A stretch of 64,000 bases of DNA from Streptomyces sp. DH-12 (GTDB lineage: Bacteria; Actinomycetota; Actinomycetes; Streptomycetales; Streptomycetaceae), in contig NZ_PPFB01000001.1 in the NCBI RefSeq assembly GCF_002899455.1, positions 3,440,501-3,504,500 of the forward strand, written 5' to 3'. Positions within the stretch are counted from its first letter, which is position 1, and each line of letters starts with the position of its first letter. The position numbers and the translations under genes were made by a program. Under the pieces are notes generated by a model. That model worked only from the letters and a program-made list of their open reading frames with translations. It did no database searches and had not been told where the DNA came from. Shown piece by piece: positions 7,862 to 16,091 of the stretch.

Positions 7862-8300
7862 CCCCGCCCCGGCACGCCGGTCGGCTCCCGCCCGGCCCGC
7901 AGGCGGACGGGGGCACCGGGTGAACGGGGACACCGGGCCCCGCGCGCACGGGAGAAGGCCGAACGCGGGCGGAGGACGAAGCGGGCGGACCAGCCGTGTC
8001 GGGGCCGGCGAAGCCCCCGGCGAAGGCCGCAGGCCGCAGTCCGCAGGAGAGCGCGTGCGCATGTCCGTGCCGGATGGTGTCGGTGGCCGCCTTCGACTGG
8101 CACCCGACCGCCCCGGAGACGCTGCGGCGGACGCCGCTCGGGGAGACCGTCGTCATGCCGGTCCGTCGCCTGTGCGGTCGCCACCTCCACAAGCCGCCCA
8201 GCGGCGAGTTCACCGGCAGTCGCCGGCGGCGCGGCGCCGCCCCGGGACCGGTCAGTTTCCGAGAAGCACCGGCGGCCGGGGCGGCCCTACCGTCGACCGC
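7862..8300. other. Long gap without a convincing gene
   Basis: These 439 bases between the DUF4396 and VOC genes have open frames on both strands, but their translations are arginine- and proline-rich shadows with no family resemblance or good ribosome-binding site. I see no strong hairpin or operator. The promoter of the VOC gene is presumably within the last 100 bases. Confidence 0.35.
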
Positions 8301-8918
8301 ATGAACTCCATCGACTCCGTCACGCTGGAGGTGGCCGACCCCACGGCCGCCGCGCGCTTCTACTCCGACGCCTTCGGCCTGGACCGGGAGCGGGTGCGCC
8401 TCGGCGAGTCCGCCGAGCCCACGAGCGGCTTCCGCGGCTTCACCCTGTCGCTGGTCACGTCCCGGCCCGGTGACGTCGACGCGCTGCACCGCGCCGCCCT
8501 CGACGCGGGCGCCACGGAGCTGAAGCCCGCCGAGAAGTCCCTGTGGGGCTACGGCGGTGTCGTCCAGGCCCCCGACGGCACGGTCTGGCAACTGGTGACG
8601 TCGTCGAAGAAGGACACCGGTCCGGTCACCCGGACGATCGACGAGATCGTGCTGCTGCTCGGCGTCGAGGACGTGAAGGCGACCAAGCGGTTCTACGTCG
8701 GGCGCGGCCTCACCGTCGGCAAGAGCTTCGGCGGCCGGTACGTCGAGTTCGCCGGCGGCCCCGGCACCGTGAAGCTGTCGCTGTACAAGCGCCGGGCGCT
8801 GGCGAAGGTCGCGGGCGTCCCCGCCGACGGCGCCGGCTCCCACCGCGTCGTCCTCGGCAGCGGGGCCGGCCCCTTCACCGACCCGGACGGCTTCGTCTGC
8901 GAGGCGTCCGGTCAGTAG
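8301..8918 (+). CDS. VOC (glyoxalase/bleomycin-resistance fold) protein
   Basis: This 205-residue protein has two vicinal-oxygen-chelate modules, beginning SIDSVTLEVADPTAAARFYSDAFGL and, near residue 112, TIDEIVLLLGVEDVKATKRFYVGRGL. VOC proteins use metal-dependent chemistry or simply bind small molecules; here the usual first-module metal ligand His/Glu set is not obvious, so catalysis is uncertain. The start ATG 8301 lacks a strong Shine-Dalgarno sequence. The end overlaps the 3' end of the convergent sigma-CAP gene by seven bases, so there is no space for a terminator between them. Confidence 0.8.
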   Translation: MNSIDSVTLEVADPTAAARFYSDAFGLDRERVRLGESAEPTSGFRGFTLSLVTSRPGDVDALHRAALDAGATELKPAEKSLWGYGGVVQAPDGTVWQLVTSSKKDTGPVTRTIDEIVLLLGVEDVKATKRFYVGRGLTVGKSFGGRYVEFAGGPGTVKLSLYKRRALAKVAGVPADGAGSHRVVLGSGAGPFTDPDGFVCEASGQ

Positions 8919-10819
8919 CCGAAGACCTGGGTCCAGGTCCAGTCGCTGCTGACCACGCCGACGCCCAGGCTGGTCAGCGAGCAGTTCAGGATGTTGGCGC
9001 GGTGTCCGGGCGAGTTCATCCAGGCGTCCATGACGCTCGCGGCGGAGCTCTGGCCCCGGGCGATGTTCTCGGCGCCCGGACTCGGGTGTCCCTGGGCCCG
9101 GGCGCGGTCCACGAAACTGCTGCCGTCGCGGCCGGTGTGGGAGAAGTAGCCGTTGGCGGACATGTCCTGGCTGTGCGCCTGGGCCGCCCTGGCGAGCCGG
9201 TCGTCGAGTTCCACGGGGGCGCAGCCCGCCTGCGCCCGCTGTGCGTTGGTCAGGGCCAGCACCTGGGCGGCGGGGCCGGCGGGCGGGGCCGGCGGGTCCG
9301 GTTCCCGCTTCGGCTCCGCGGGCTGCCGCGGGGGCGTCGACGTGGTCCGGGCGGGTTCGGGACGCGCCTCGGACTTCGTGGGGCGGGGGGTGACGGAGGG
9401 CTTCGGCGTGCGGGACGCCTCGGCGGACGGCGTGGCCCGTGCGGACCGGGACGCCGAGGCGGTGGCGGCGGGCGGGGCGGACGCCGCGGCGCTGGGCGGG
9501 GCGGACGCCGGGCCGCTCGTCGGCGCCGCCCGCACCCGGTCCGCGCCGTCGTCCGGCGTGAGTATCGTGAGGCCCACTATCACCCCTCCGGTGACCAGCA
9601 GCACCGCGGCCGCGGCGGCGACGGCCCGGCCGTGCCGCCTCCGCTCCCGGCTCCGCACGCGACGGCTCCTGCGGTGTCCGGCCACCACGTCCGTCGCTCC
9701 CGGGCCGCCGTGCCCCTCCACCGGGCCGGGCTCCCCGTCACCACGCGAGCCCTCCGGCGCACCGGGCGCCGCCGCCATGCCGCCGAAGCCCTCGTCCTGC
9801 CCCGCCGCCGCCGCACCGCCGGACCGGCCCTGGGGCCACGGCGCCGCCGCACCGTCCGACTGACCCCGGGGCCACGAACCCACCGCACCGTCCGGCCGGC
9901 CTTGGGACCACGGCGCCGCCGTCCCCTCGGGCCCGGGTGTCGCCGTCGGTTCTCCGGCGAAGGCGGCCGGTGACGCCTCCGCGGTCCTCGCGCCGTAGGC
10001 GGTGAGCACGGCGGCAGCCGCGAGCAGGCCCGCGCCCGCCGGGACCAGGCCCAGCCCGACGAGCAGGCCCTCCGCCGGGACCAGGCCGGACTGGAAGCCC
10101 GCGCAGACCGTGCAGTCCCGGGCGTGACGGGCGATCCGCTTGCGCCACAGGGCCGAGGGGGTCAGGTCCCAGCCCGCCACCACGTCGTCCAGCAGGACGC
10201 AGCGCGGACGGGCGGACAGCGCCCGCACCACCAGGCGTGCCGTCTCCAGCTGGGCCTTCATCCGCTGGACGCGCACCGCCGCGTGCTGCGGTGACAGCTC
10301 CAGTGCGGCCGCCACCTCCGCCCGCGTCAGCTCGCCCGCCGCTTCCAGCCACCACAGGGACAGCAGCGCCTGGTCGTCGGGGTTCAGCCAGCGGGTGGCC
10401 TCGGCGACCTCCCGCCGCTGTCCCTCCAGTCCCAGCCGCACGATCGTCAGGTCGACGAAGTCGGCGCCCGGGTCGGCGAGTTCCCGGGCGTCGTGCAGCC
10501 CCGAGCGGGGCGGCTCCGTACGGTGGTCGCGCCAGTGGTGGCGGAGCTGGTTCATGGTGACGGCGACCAGCCAGGACCTGAAACGTGCCGGGTCGTCCAG
10601 CGAGCCCAGGGAGCCGAGGACGCGCAGCATGGTCTCCTGCACCACGTCGTCGACGTCGGGGTGCCCGTTGAGGGCGCGGCCGACGATGTTGTAGACCAAC
10701 GGCAGGCAGGCGGCGACCAGTTCGTCCTGGGCGCGCTGGTCACCGCGCCGTGCCGCCTCGACCGTCCCGCGGCTCGGGCCGCCGCCCCGTCCCCTGCCGG
10801 GTGTTGTGCTCGCTGCCAC
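8912..10819 (-). CDS. ECF-type sigma factor fused to a membrane segment and extracellular CAP domain
   Basis: One uninterrupted frame of about 635 residues joins several modules. Sigma region 2 (LVYNIVGRALNGHPDVDDVVQETMLRVL) and region 4 (LNPDDQALLSLWWLEAAGELTRAEVAAAL) fill roughly residues 20-200. A zinc-site-like HARDCTVC follows near 265, then a hydrophobic stretch and a long Gly/Gln/Pro linker. A basic patch (RRSRRVRSRERRRHGR) and a clear transmembrane helix (about 430-450) lead to a Ser/Pro/Thr stalk. The last 100 residues form a CAP/SCP domain with AHSQDM, AENIA and PGHRANIL motifs. The layout resembles ECF groups in which sigma, zinc anti-sigma-like and surface domains are fused. I prefer GTG 10819 (AAGGAG 11 bases upstream) over ATG 10864, which lacks a ribosome site. 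Confidence 0.85.
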   Translation of the reverse strand: MAASTTPGRGRGGGPSRGTVEAARRGDQRAQDELVAACLPLVYNIVGRALNGHPDVDDVVQETMLRVLGSLGSLDDPARFRSWLVAVTMNQLRHHWRDHRTEPPRSGLHDARELADPGADFVDLTIVRLGLEGQRREVAEATRWLNPDDQALLSLWWLEAAGELTRAEVAAALELSPQHAAVRVQRMKAQLETARLVVRALSARPRCVLLDDVVAGWDLTPSALWRKRIARHARDCTVCAGFQSGLVPAEGLLVGLGLVPAGAGLLAAAAVLTAYGARTAEASPAAFAGEPTATPGPEGTAAPWSQGRPDGAVGSWPRGQSDGAAAPWPQGRSGGAAAAGQDEGFGGMAAAPGAPEGSRGDGEPGPVEGHGGPGATDVVAGHRRSRRVRSRERRRHGRAVAAAAAVLLVTGGVIVGLTILTPDDGADRVRAAPTSGPASAPPSAAASAPPAATASASRSARATPSAEASRTPKPSVTPRPTKSEARPEPARTTSTPPRQPAEPKREPDPPAPPAGPAAQVLALTNAQRAQAGCAPVELDDRLARAAQAHSQDMSANGYFSHTGRDGSSFVDRARAQGHPSPGAENIARGQSSAASVMDAWMNSPGHRANILNCSLTSLGVGVVSSDWTWTQVFGY

Positions 10820-10910
10820 GCTCGTCCACGCTCCTTCTCGGTCCCGGACCGGACTGCCCGTCATGACAGGAGAGCCGCCGCCCGGGGCGGGATAACGGAA
10901 AGTCCGTGGA

Positions 10911-11618
10911 TCAGTCCAGGACGTGCCGCAGGTACGCCGCCGGGTCGGCGAGGTAGCGGCGCCAGTGGTCGACCAGGGCGAGGTCCTGCCAGGCGGTGCG
11001 CCGGATGCCGTGGTCGCCGACCTCGACGATGTCCGCGCCGGGCAGGGCGGTCAGCAGCGGGGAGTGGGTGGCGCACACGACCTGCGCGCCGGCGCTCGTC
11101 AACTGGTGGATGTGACCGAGCAGTTCGAGGCACGAGGAGAAGGACAGGGCGGCTTCGGGCTCGTCCATGACGTACAGCCCGGGGCGCAGGAACTTGTTCC
11201 GGAACGCCGCGAGGAAGCCCTCGCCGTGGCTGCGCTCGTCCGGCGCGAGGCCCTCCCGGTCCAGCGCGTCCAGGGCGGTCTCGGCGCGGAGGAAGAAGCC
11301 CTGGCGGGCGGACCAGGAGGCGAGCATCCGGCGGCCGCGGGGGGCCGCGTCGAAGCGGATGCGCTCGCCCAGGACCGACTTGGCGCGGTGGCTGGCGTAC
11401 CGCCACTCGTGCGAGCCGCCCCAGGGGTCCAGGCCGAAGCCCTCGGCGAGCGCCTCGACCAGGGTCGACTTGCCGGAGCCGTTCTCCCCGACGACGAAGG
11501 TCACCGGGGCGGTGAACCGCAGGCCGTCGTCGAGGAGCGCGCGGACGCACGGGACCGACCAGGGCCACTCCCCCGCGTCGTACGCATCCACATGGGCGTA
11601 CGCACGTTCGATGATCAC
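10911..11618 (-). CDS. AAA/ABC-type ATPase, RecF/SMC-like, soluble
   Basis: This 235-residue P-loop ATPase has no membrane partner gene. The Walker A motif GENGSGKST is at about residues 44-52, the Walker B motif is LYVMDEPEAAL, and the downstream switch histidine is in ATHSPLL. The arrangement is the compact AAA_21/ABC-ATPase-like family often annotated as a predicted ATPase. No coiled coil or nuclease domain is attached. Family members act in DNA repair, defence or are unknown, and nothing in the context here narrows this. GTG 11618 is the start. The gene lies between the sigma-CAP gene and the M20 peptidase on the same strand, with about 50-90 bases on either side. Confidence 0.75.
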   Translation of the reverse strand: MIIERAYAHVDAYDAGEWPWSVPCVRALLDDGLRFTAPVTFVVGENGSGKSTLVEALAEGFGLDPWGGSHEWRYASHRAKSVLGERIRFDAAPRGRRMLASWSARQGFFLRAETALDALDREGLAPDERSHGEGFLAAFRNKFLRPGLYVMDEPEAALSFSSCLELLGHIHQLTSAGAQVVCATHSPLLTALPGADIVEVGDHGIRRTAWQDLALVDHWRRYLADPAAYLRHVLD

Positions 11619-11669
11619 GGGGTCGAGTCTGTCACGGCGCGGTCCGGCGGGCGGCCCGCCCCCGCCCGC

Positions 11670-12935
11670 TCACTTCGTGCCCACCGTCCGCAGCACCGTC
11701 AGCACCAGGGTCCGCGCCGCCTCCACCACCTCCCGCACGCTGACGTGCTCCCGTGCGCTGTGGGCCACGGCGATGTCGCCCGGACCGTACTGCAGGGCCG
11801 GTATCCCGGCGCCGGTGTAGTGCCGCAGGTCGCTGCCGTACGTGGCCCCCCGCCGCCGGGGCGCGGGTCCGCCCGTCGCGTCGGCGTGCGCGGCGCCGAC
11901 CGCGTCCGCGAGGGGGTGCCCCTCGGGCAGCATGCCGCTCGCGAACTGTCCGCCCGGCCAGGTCACCGTGGCCGGACGGTCGCGCAGCCAGGGGTCGGCG
12001 GCGCACGCCTCGGCCACGCACCGCTCCAGCGCGGCGCGCGCGTCCGCCGGGTCCTCGCCGAGCCGCACGCCGAACCTGCCCTCGGCGACCAGCAGATCGG
12101 GCACGCTGCTGGCCCAGTCCCCGGCCCGCAGCGTGCCCACCGACAGGCCGTAGGGGATCGGGTACTCGGCGAGCAGCGGGTCCGGGTCCCGGTTCCGCTC
12201 CTCCTCCAGCGCGGCCAGCGCCCGGTGCAGCGGCAGGTAGGCGTCCACGGCGCTGACGCCCTTCTCCCGCGCGCTGCCGTGCGCGGCCCGTCCGGGCACG
12301 GCGATCCGGAACGTCAGCGCGCCCGCGTTGGCGGTGATCAGGGTGCCGGCGGTGGGTTCGGCGATGACGCAGGCGTCACCGGTGTGACCGCGCCGCAGCG
12401 TGCCGAACGCGCCGATGCCGCCGTCCTCCTCGCCGACCACGCAGTGCACGGCGACCCGGCCGCGCAGCCGTGTCCCGGCCGCCCGTATCGCGGCGAGCGC
12501 GGCGAGGTGCGCCGCGAGTCCGGCCTTCATGTCGCACGCCCCGCGCCCGTGCACCAGGTCCCCCGTCACCCGCGGCACGAACGGGTCCCCGTCCCACGCG
12601 GCCAGGTCCCCCGGCGGTACGACGTCGACGTGGCCCTGGAGGATCAGCGTCGGCCCGTCGCCCCCGTCGGGCGTGGTGCCGACCAGCCCCCACGCCTCCT
12701 CGCGCGGCGCCTCCGTGCCGGGGAAGTCCGGCTCGGCGCGCAGCGCGGGCAGGTCCATCGGCCACAGGTCCACGTCCAGCCCCAGCCACTCCAGCCGCCC
12801 CGCGAGCTGGTGCTGCAGCTCGGACTCGGCGGCGCTCCCCGTGACGCTCGGCACGGAGATCAGCTCCATCAGCGTCCGCGCCGTCGCCGCCGCGTCGACC
12901 GCCGCCAGCGCCGCGGCCTCCTCATCGCTCAGCAT
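11670..12935 (-). CDS. M20-family metallopeptidase (ArgE/DapE-like)
   Basis: This 421-residue di-zinc amidohydrolase probably deacylates an N-acyl amino acid or cleaves a dipeptide. Metal ligands and the general base are visible: GHVDVVPPGD, the CDMKAG aspartate, the GEEDGG glutamates, and AHSAREHVS near the C-terminus, with the lid-type dimerisation domain between. ATG 12935 follows GAGGGA at good spacing. The specific substrate cannot be assigned; ArgE-like and DapE-like members are similar at this level. It is the last gene of a leftward run, but the gap to the histidine kinase gene (over 160 bases) suggests its own promoter. Confidence 0.8.
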   Translation of the reverse strand: MLSDEEAAALAAVDAAATARTLMELISVPSVTGSAAESELQHQLAGRLEWLGLDVDLWPMDLPALRAEPDFPGTEAPREEAWGLVGTTPDGGDGPTLILQGHVDVVPPGDLAAWDGDPFVPRVTGDLVHGRGACDMKAGLAAHLAALAAIRAAGTRLRGRVAVHCVVGEEDGGIGAFGTLRRGHTGDACVIAEPTAGTLITANAGALTFRIAVPGRAAHGSAREKGVSAVDAYLPLHRALAALEEERNRDPDPLLAEYPIPYGLSVGTLRAGDWASSVPDLLVAEGRFGVRLGEDPADARAALERCVAEACAADPWLRDRPATVTWPGGQFASGMLPEGHPLADAVGAAHADATGGPAPRRRGATYGSDLRHYTGAGIPALQYGPGDIAVAHSAREHVSVREVVEAARTLVLTVLRTVGTK

Positions 12936-13098
12936 GCCGTCCCTCCCCTCACCCCCGGGGACGACACGGCACCGCCCCCGCATCCATACCTGCACCGGCC
13001 TCCGAGGGGCTACGCCTCCGAGGGGCGGCGCACCGGGCCGTCCACGATGCCGGAGGACACGCGGGCGCCCCCGGCCGGCGGGCCGCGCCGCGAACCGG

Positions 13099-14550
13099 CT
13101 ACGCCTCCGCGTCGTCCCGTTCCGCCACCGCCCCGGCCACCGTGAAGCCGGTGACCGTGCCGCCGCCCTCGCGGCGGAAGGCGTACGGGGCGCCGCCGTG
13201 GGCGAGGGCGATCTCGCGGACGATGGAGAGGCCGAGGCCCGAACCGGGCAGGGACCGTGCGTCGGCGGCGCGGTAGAAGCGGTCGAAGACGCGGGTCAGG
13301 TCGTCGTCGGCGATGCCCGGCCCCCGGTCGCGCACCTCCACCCGTACCGTGCCCGGCCGGGCCGGTCCCGCCACGTGGATCTCGACGGGCGCGCGGCCCT
13401 CCCGGTCGAACTTGACCGCGTTCTCCACCAGGTTGGACAGCGCCCGGGTGAGCATCCCGGGCCGCCCGTGGGTCGTGGTGTCCCCGCTCGCGCGGACCAC
13501 GATCTCCCGTCCCGTGCGCCGCCGGGCGAGGCCCGCCACGTCCTCGGCGACGTCCGTGAGGTCGATCCGCCGCGGCGGCTCCGTGTCGGACTGCCCGGCC
13601 GCGAGATCGACCAGCTCGTTGACCAGGTCGGTCAGCTCCCGCGCCTCCTGGGCGAGGTCGGTGACCAGCTCCTCGCGGCTGTCCGGCGGGAGTTCGTCGA
13701 TGCGGCGCAGCAGCGAGATGTTGGTGCGCAGCGAGGTGAGCGGGGTGCGCAGCTCGTGCCCGGCGTCCTGGACCAGCCGGCGCTGGTCCTCCTCGGACTG
13801 GGCGAGCCGGCCCAGCATCCGGTCGAAGGCGCGGCCGAGCCGCCCCACCTCGTCGTAGCCGGCGACCGGCACCTGGATGCCGAGACGGCGGGTGCGGGCG
13901 ACGGCCTCGGCGGTGTGGGTGAGCACCACCAGGCGGCGGGTGATGCGCCGGGCCAGCCACCAGCCGAACAGCCCGGCGGCGACCACCACGGCCGCCATGA
14001 GGAGGAACGTGCGCCGCTGCAGCGCGCGCAGCAGGTCCTCGGTGTCGCTGAACTCCTGCGCGACCTGCACCGCGCCCCTGCCGCCGCCGAGGGAGACGGT
14101 CGCGACCCGGTAGACGTCGTCGCCGACGTCCACCTCGGCGTGCACGACCACGCGCCCCGCGGCGGCGGCGCCCGCGATCCGGCGGTCGGCGTCCACCACG
14201 GGCAGTCCGGGGTCGCCCGGGTCGACGATCCCGCCGTCCGGCCCGAGCACCTGCACGTCGGTGCGGGCGGGACGCACCAGGTCGTGGCCGGGCGCGGCGG
14301 AGGAGAAGTCGTGCGGCGTCATCCGGTTCGCCCGGACCTCGCCGCTCAGGTCCCGCACCACCTCGTCGAACACGGACTGCTGGTCCACCCGCACCAGCCG
14401 CGCGGCCGCGTTGTACGACAGGAAGCCGACCAGCAGCGTGACGGTGGCGGTCACCGCCGCGAACGCCACGGCGAAGGTGGTGCCCAGCGACAGCAGGCGC
14501 AGCCGGTGACGCGGGACGGACGGTCCGTGCGCACCGCCGTCGGCGGCCAC
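13099..14550 (-). CDS. Sensor histidine kinase (HAMP, HisKA, HATPase)
   Basis: This is a membrane histidine kinase of 483 residues. An N-terminal helix (LSLGTTFAVAFAAVTATVTLLVGFL) and a second near residue 155 (FLLMAAVVVAAGLFGWWL) bracket a periplasmic-side sensor domain of about 120 residues. HAMP, the phosphoacceptor HELRTPL, the N box NLVENAVKF and the G boxes DRGPGIADDD and GSGLGLSIV follow. GTG 14550 directly abuts the TGA of the response regulator gene, so translation is coupled. The architecture resembles MprB/PrrB-type kinases; the stimulus is unknown. Confidence 0.9.
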   Translation of the reverse strand: MAADGGAHGPSVPRHRLRLLSLGTTFAVAFAAVTATVTLLVGFLSYNAAARLVRVDQQSVFDEVVRDLSGEVRANRMTPHDFSSAAPGHDLVRPARTDVQVLGPDGGIVDPGDPGLPVVDADRRIAGAAAAGRVVVHAEVDVGDDVYRVATVSLGGGRGAVQVAQEFSDTEDLLRALQRRTFLLMAAVVVAAGLFGWWLARRITRRLVVLTHTAEAVARTRRLGIQVPVAGYDEVGRLGRAFDRMLGRLAQSEEDQRRLVQDAGHELRTPLTSLRTNISLLRRIDELPPDSREELVTDLAQEARELTDLVNELVDLAAGQSDTEPPRRIDLTDVAEDVAGLARRRTGREIVVRASGDTTTHGRPGMLTRALSNLVENAVKFDREGRAPVEIHVAGPARPGTVRVEVRDRGPGIADDDLTRVFDRFYRAADARSLPGSGLGLSIVREIALAHGGAPYAFRREGGGTVTGFTVAGAVAERDDAEA

Positions 14551-15279
14551 TCAGCCCTCCCGCAGGACGTAGCCCACCCCGCGCACCGTGTGGATGAGCT
14601 GCGGGGCGCCGGGCTCGTCGAGCTTGCGGCGCAGGTAGCCGACGTAGACGGCGAGGTTCTTGGAGCCGGGGCCGAAGTCGTAACCCCAGATGCGGTCGTA
14701 GACGGCGGAGTGCTCGAGGACCACGCCGGCGTTGCGGATCAGCAGTTCCAGCAGCTCGAACTCGGTGCGGGTCAGCTCCAGTTCGCGGTCGCCGCGCCAG
14801 ACCCGGCGGGCCTGCGGGTCCATGCGCAGCCCGGCCGCCTCCAGGTGGCGCCCGGACGGCGCCGCCGCGGCTCCGGACTCCTGGGCGGCCCGCCCGGGCT
14901 CCGCGGGCACGGGGGCCGCGCGGCGCAGGAGGGCGCGGAGCCGGGCGAAGACCTCCTCGACGTCGAACGGCTTGACGACGTAGTCGTCGGCGCCCGCGTC
15001 CAGGCCGGCGATCCGGTCGGCGGTCTCCACCAGCGCGGTCAGTATCAGCACCGGGGTGCGGTCGCCCTCGGCGCGCAGCGCCCGGCACACCTGGAGTCCG
15101 TCGATGCCGGGCATCATCACGTCGAGGACCAGCACGTCGGGCCGGCTGCGGCGGGCCTGCGCGAGGGCCTCGACGCCGTCGGCGACGGCCGTGACGCGGT
15201 AGCCCTCCAGGGTCAGCGCGCGCTCCAGGGCGTTGCGGATGGCGCGGTCGTCTTCGGCGAGCAGAACGGTGTGCGGCAC
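14551..15279 (-). CDS. OmpR/PhoB-family response regulator
   Basis: This is the partner of the adjacent histidine kinase. The receiver domain has the acidic pocket EDD (about residues 9-11), the phosphoacceptor Asp53 in VLVLDVMMPG and the switch lysine in VVKPF. After a Pro/Ala/Gly linker the winged-helix domain shows RTEFELLELLIRNAG, IWGYDFGPGSKNLAVYVGYLRRKL and VRGVGYVLRE. The start is GTG 15279. The gene leads a two-gene operon in which the kinase begins immediately after its stop codon. Targets cannot be inferred from the sequence. Confidence 0.92.
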   Translation of the reverse strand: MPHTVLLAEDDRAIRNALERALTLEGYRVTAVADGVEALAQARRSRPDVLVLDVMMPGIDGLQVCRALRAEGDRTPVLILTALVETADRIAGLDAGADDYVVKPFDVEEVFARLRALLRRAAPVPAEPGRAAQESGAAAAPSGRHLEAAGLRMDPQARRVWRGDRELELTRTEFELLELLIRNAGVVLEHSAVYDRIWGYDFGPGSKNLAVYVGYLRRKLDEPGAPQLIHTVRGVGYVLREG

Positions 15280-15335
15280 CCGCCCAGTGTGCCAACCCGG
15301 CGGGCCGCACGGCCCCCCGCTCGCTCACCCCGGTC

Positions 15336-16091
15336 TCACCCGCCGGGACGCAACGCGGCGAGCCGTTCCTCGAAGGGGGTCACGTCCTCGAACGAGTCCC
15401 GCTTGGGGAGGGGCGCGCCGCCGGCCGCCCCTTGCCGGGCCTCCGCCCCGCCCTGGCCTGCCGGTTCCCGGCCGGAGGAGACCTGCCGGGCCTCCGAGCC
15501 GCCAGGCGCTGCGTCCCGCCGGGGGCGGTCGGCCGGAGCCGCCTGTCGGGGCAGGGGCCGGGTCGCCGGCGTGGTGGCCGTCAGCGCGGCCAGTTCGGTC
15601 GCCGCCCGCGCGATGCGGGCGTTCAGTCCCTCCGCGCCCCAGTCCTCCGAGGCCGCGTAGACGCCGGTGGGGACGACGACCGCGCGGAGGTAGGAGAAGA
15701 GCGGGCGCAGCGCGTGGTCGAGGACCAGCGAGTGACGCACGCTGCCGCCCGTCGCCGCGATCAGTACCGGCGTGCCGGTCAGCGCCTCCGGGTCCGTGGC
15801 GCTCAGCGCGTCGAAGAAGGACTTGAACAGTCCGCTGTAGGACGCCGAGAACACCGGCGTGACCACGATCAGCGCGTCCGCCCCGGTCACCGCGTCGAAC
15901 GCGTCCGACAGTCCCGGCCCGGGGAAGCCGTTCGTGAAGACGTGCGCGATCTCCACGGCGAGGTCCCGCAGCTCGATCACCCGGACGTCGGCCTGCCCGA
16001 GGCTCGCGGAGGCGGCCTCGGCGAGCCGGTCGCCCAGCAGCCGCGTGGACGACGGCACGCTCAGTCCGGCCGACACGACGACGACGCTCAT
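15336..16091 (-). CDS. NADPH-dependent FMN reductase, CE1759-type
   Basis: This flavodoxin-fold reductase (251 aa) supplies reduced FMN to the monooxygenase encoded just upstream. The FMN phosphate loop is SAGLSVPSSTRLLGDRLA near the N-terminus; TPVFSASYSGLFKSFFDAL and ATGGSVRHSLVLDHALRPLF match the family. The last 75 residues are a Pro/Gly/Arg-rich tail of low complexity. Its ATG overlaps the stop of the monooxygenase gene (ATGA at 16088-16091), so the two subunits are translationally coupled. This pair corresponds to the CE1758/CE1759 two-component flavin monooxygenase families. Confidence 0.87.
   Translation of the reverse strand: MSVVVVSAGLSVPSSTRLLGDRLAEAASASLGQADVRVIELRDLAVEIAHVFTNGFPGPGLSDAFDAVTGADALIVVTPVFSASYSGLFKSFFDALSATDPEALTGTPVLIAATGGSVRHSLVLDHALRPLFSYLRAVVVPTGVYAASEDWGAEGLNARIARAATELAALTATTPATRPLPRQAAPADRPRRDAAPGGSEARQVSSGREPAGQGGAEARQGAAGGAPLPKRDSFEDVTPFEERLAALRPGG

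Noticed and set aside
7996..8304. A 102-codon plus-strand frame before the VOC gene
   Set aside because: There is no Shine-Dalgarno or known domain, and the last half is Arg/Ala-rich; not convincing as a gene.
12936..13098. A second copy of the motif GGCTACGCCTCCG just downstream of the histidine kinase gene
   Set aside because: A 13-base direct repeat in GC-rich DNA is weak evidence; it may be a slippage product of the gene end, with no function I can support.
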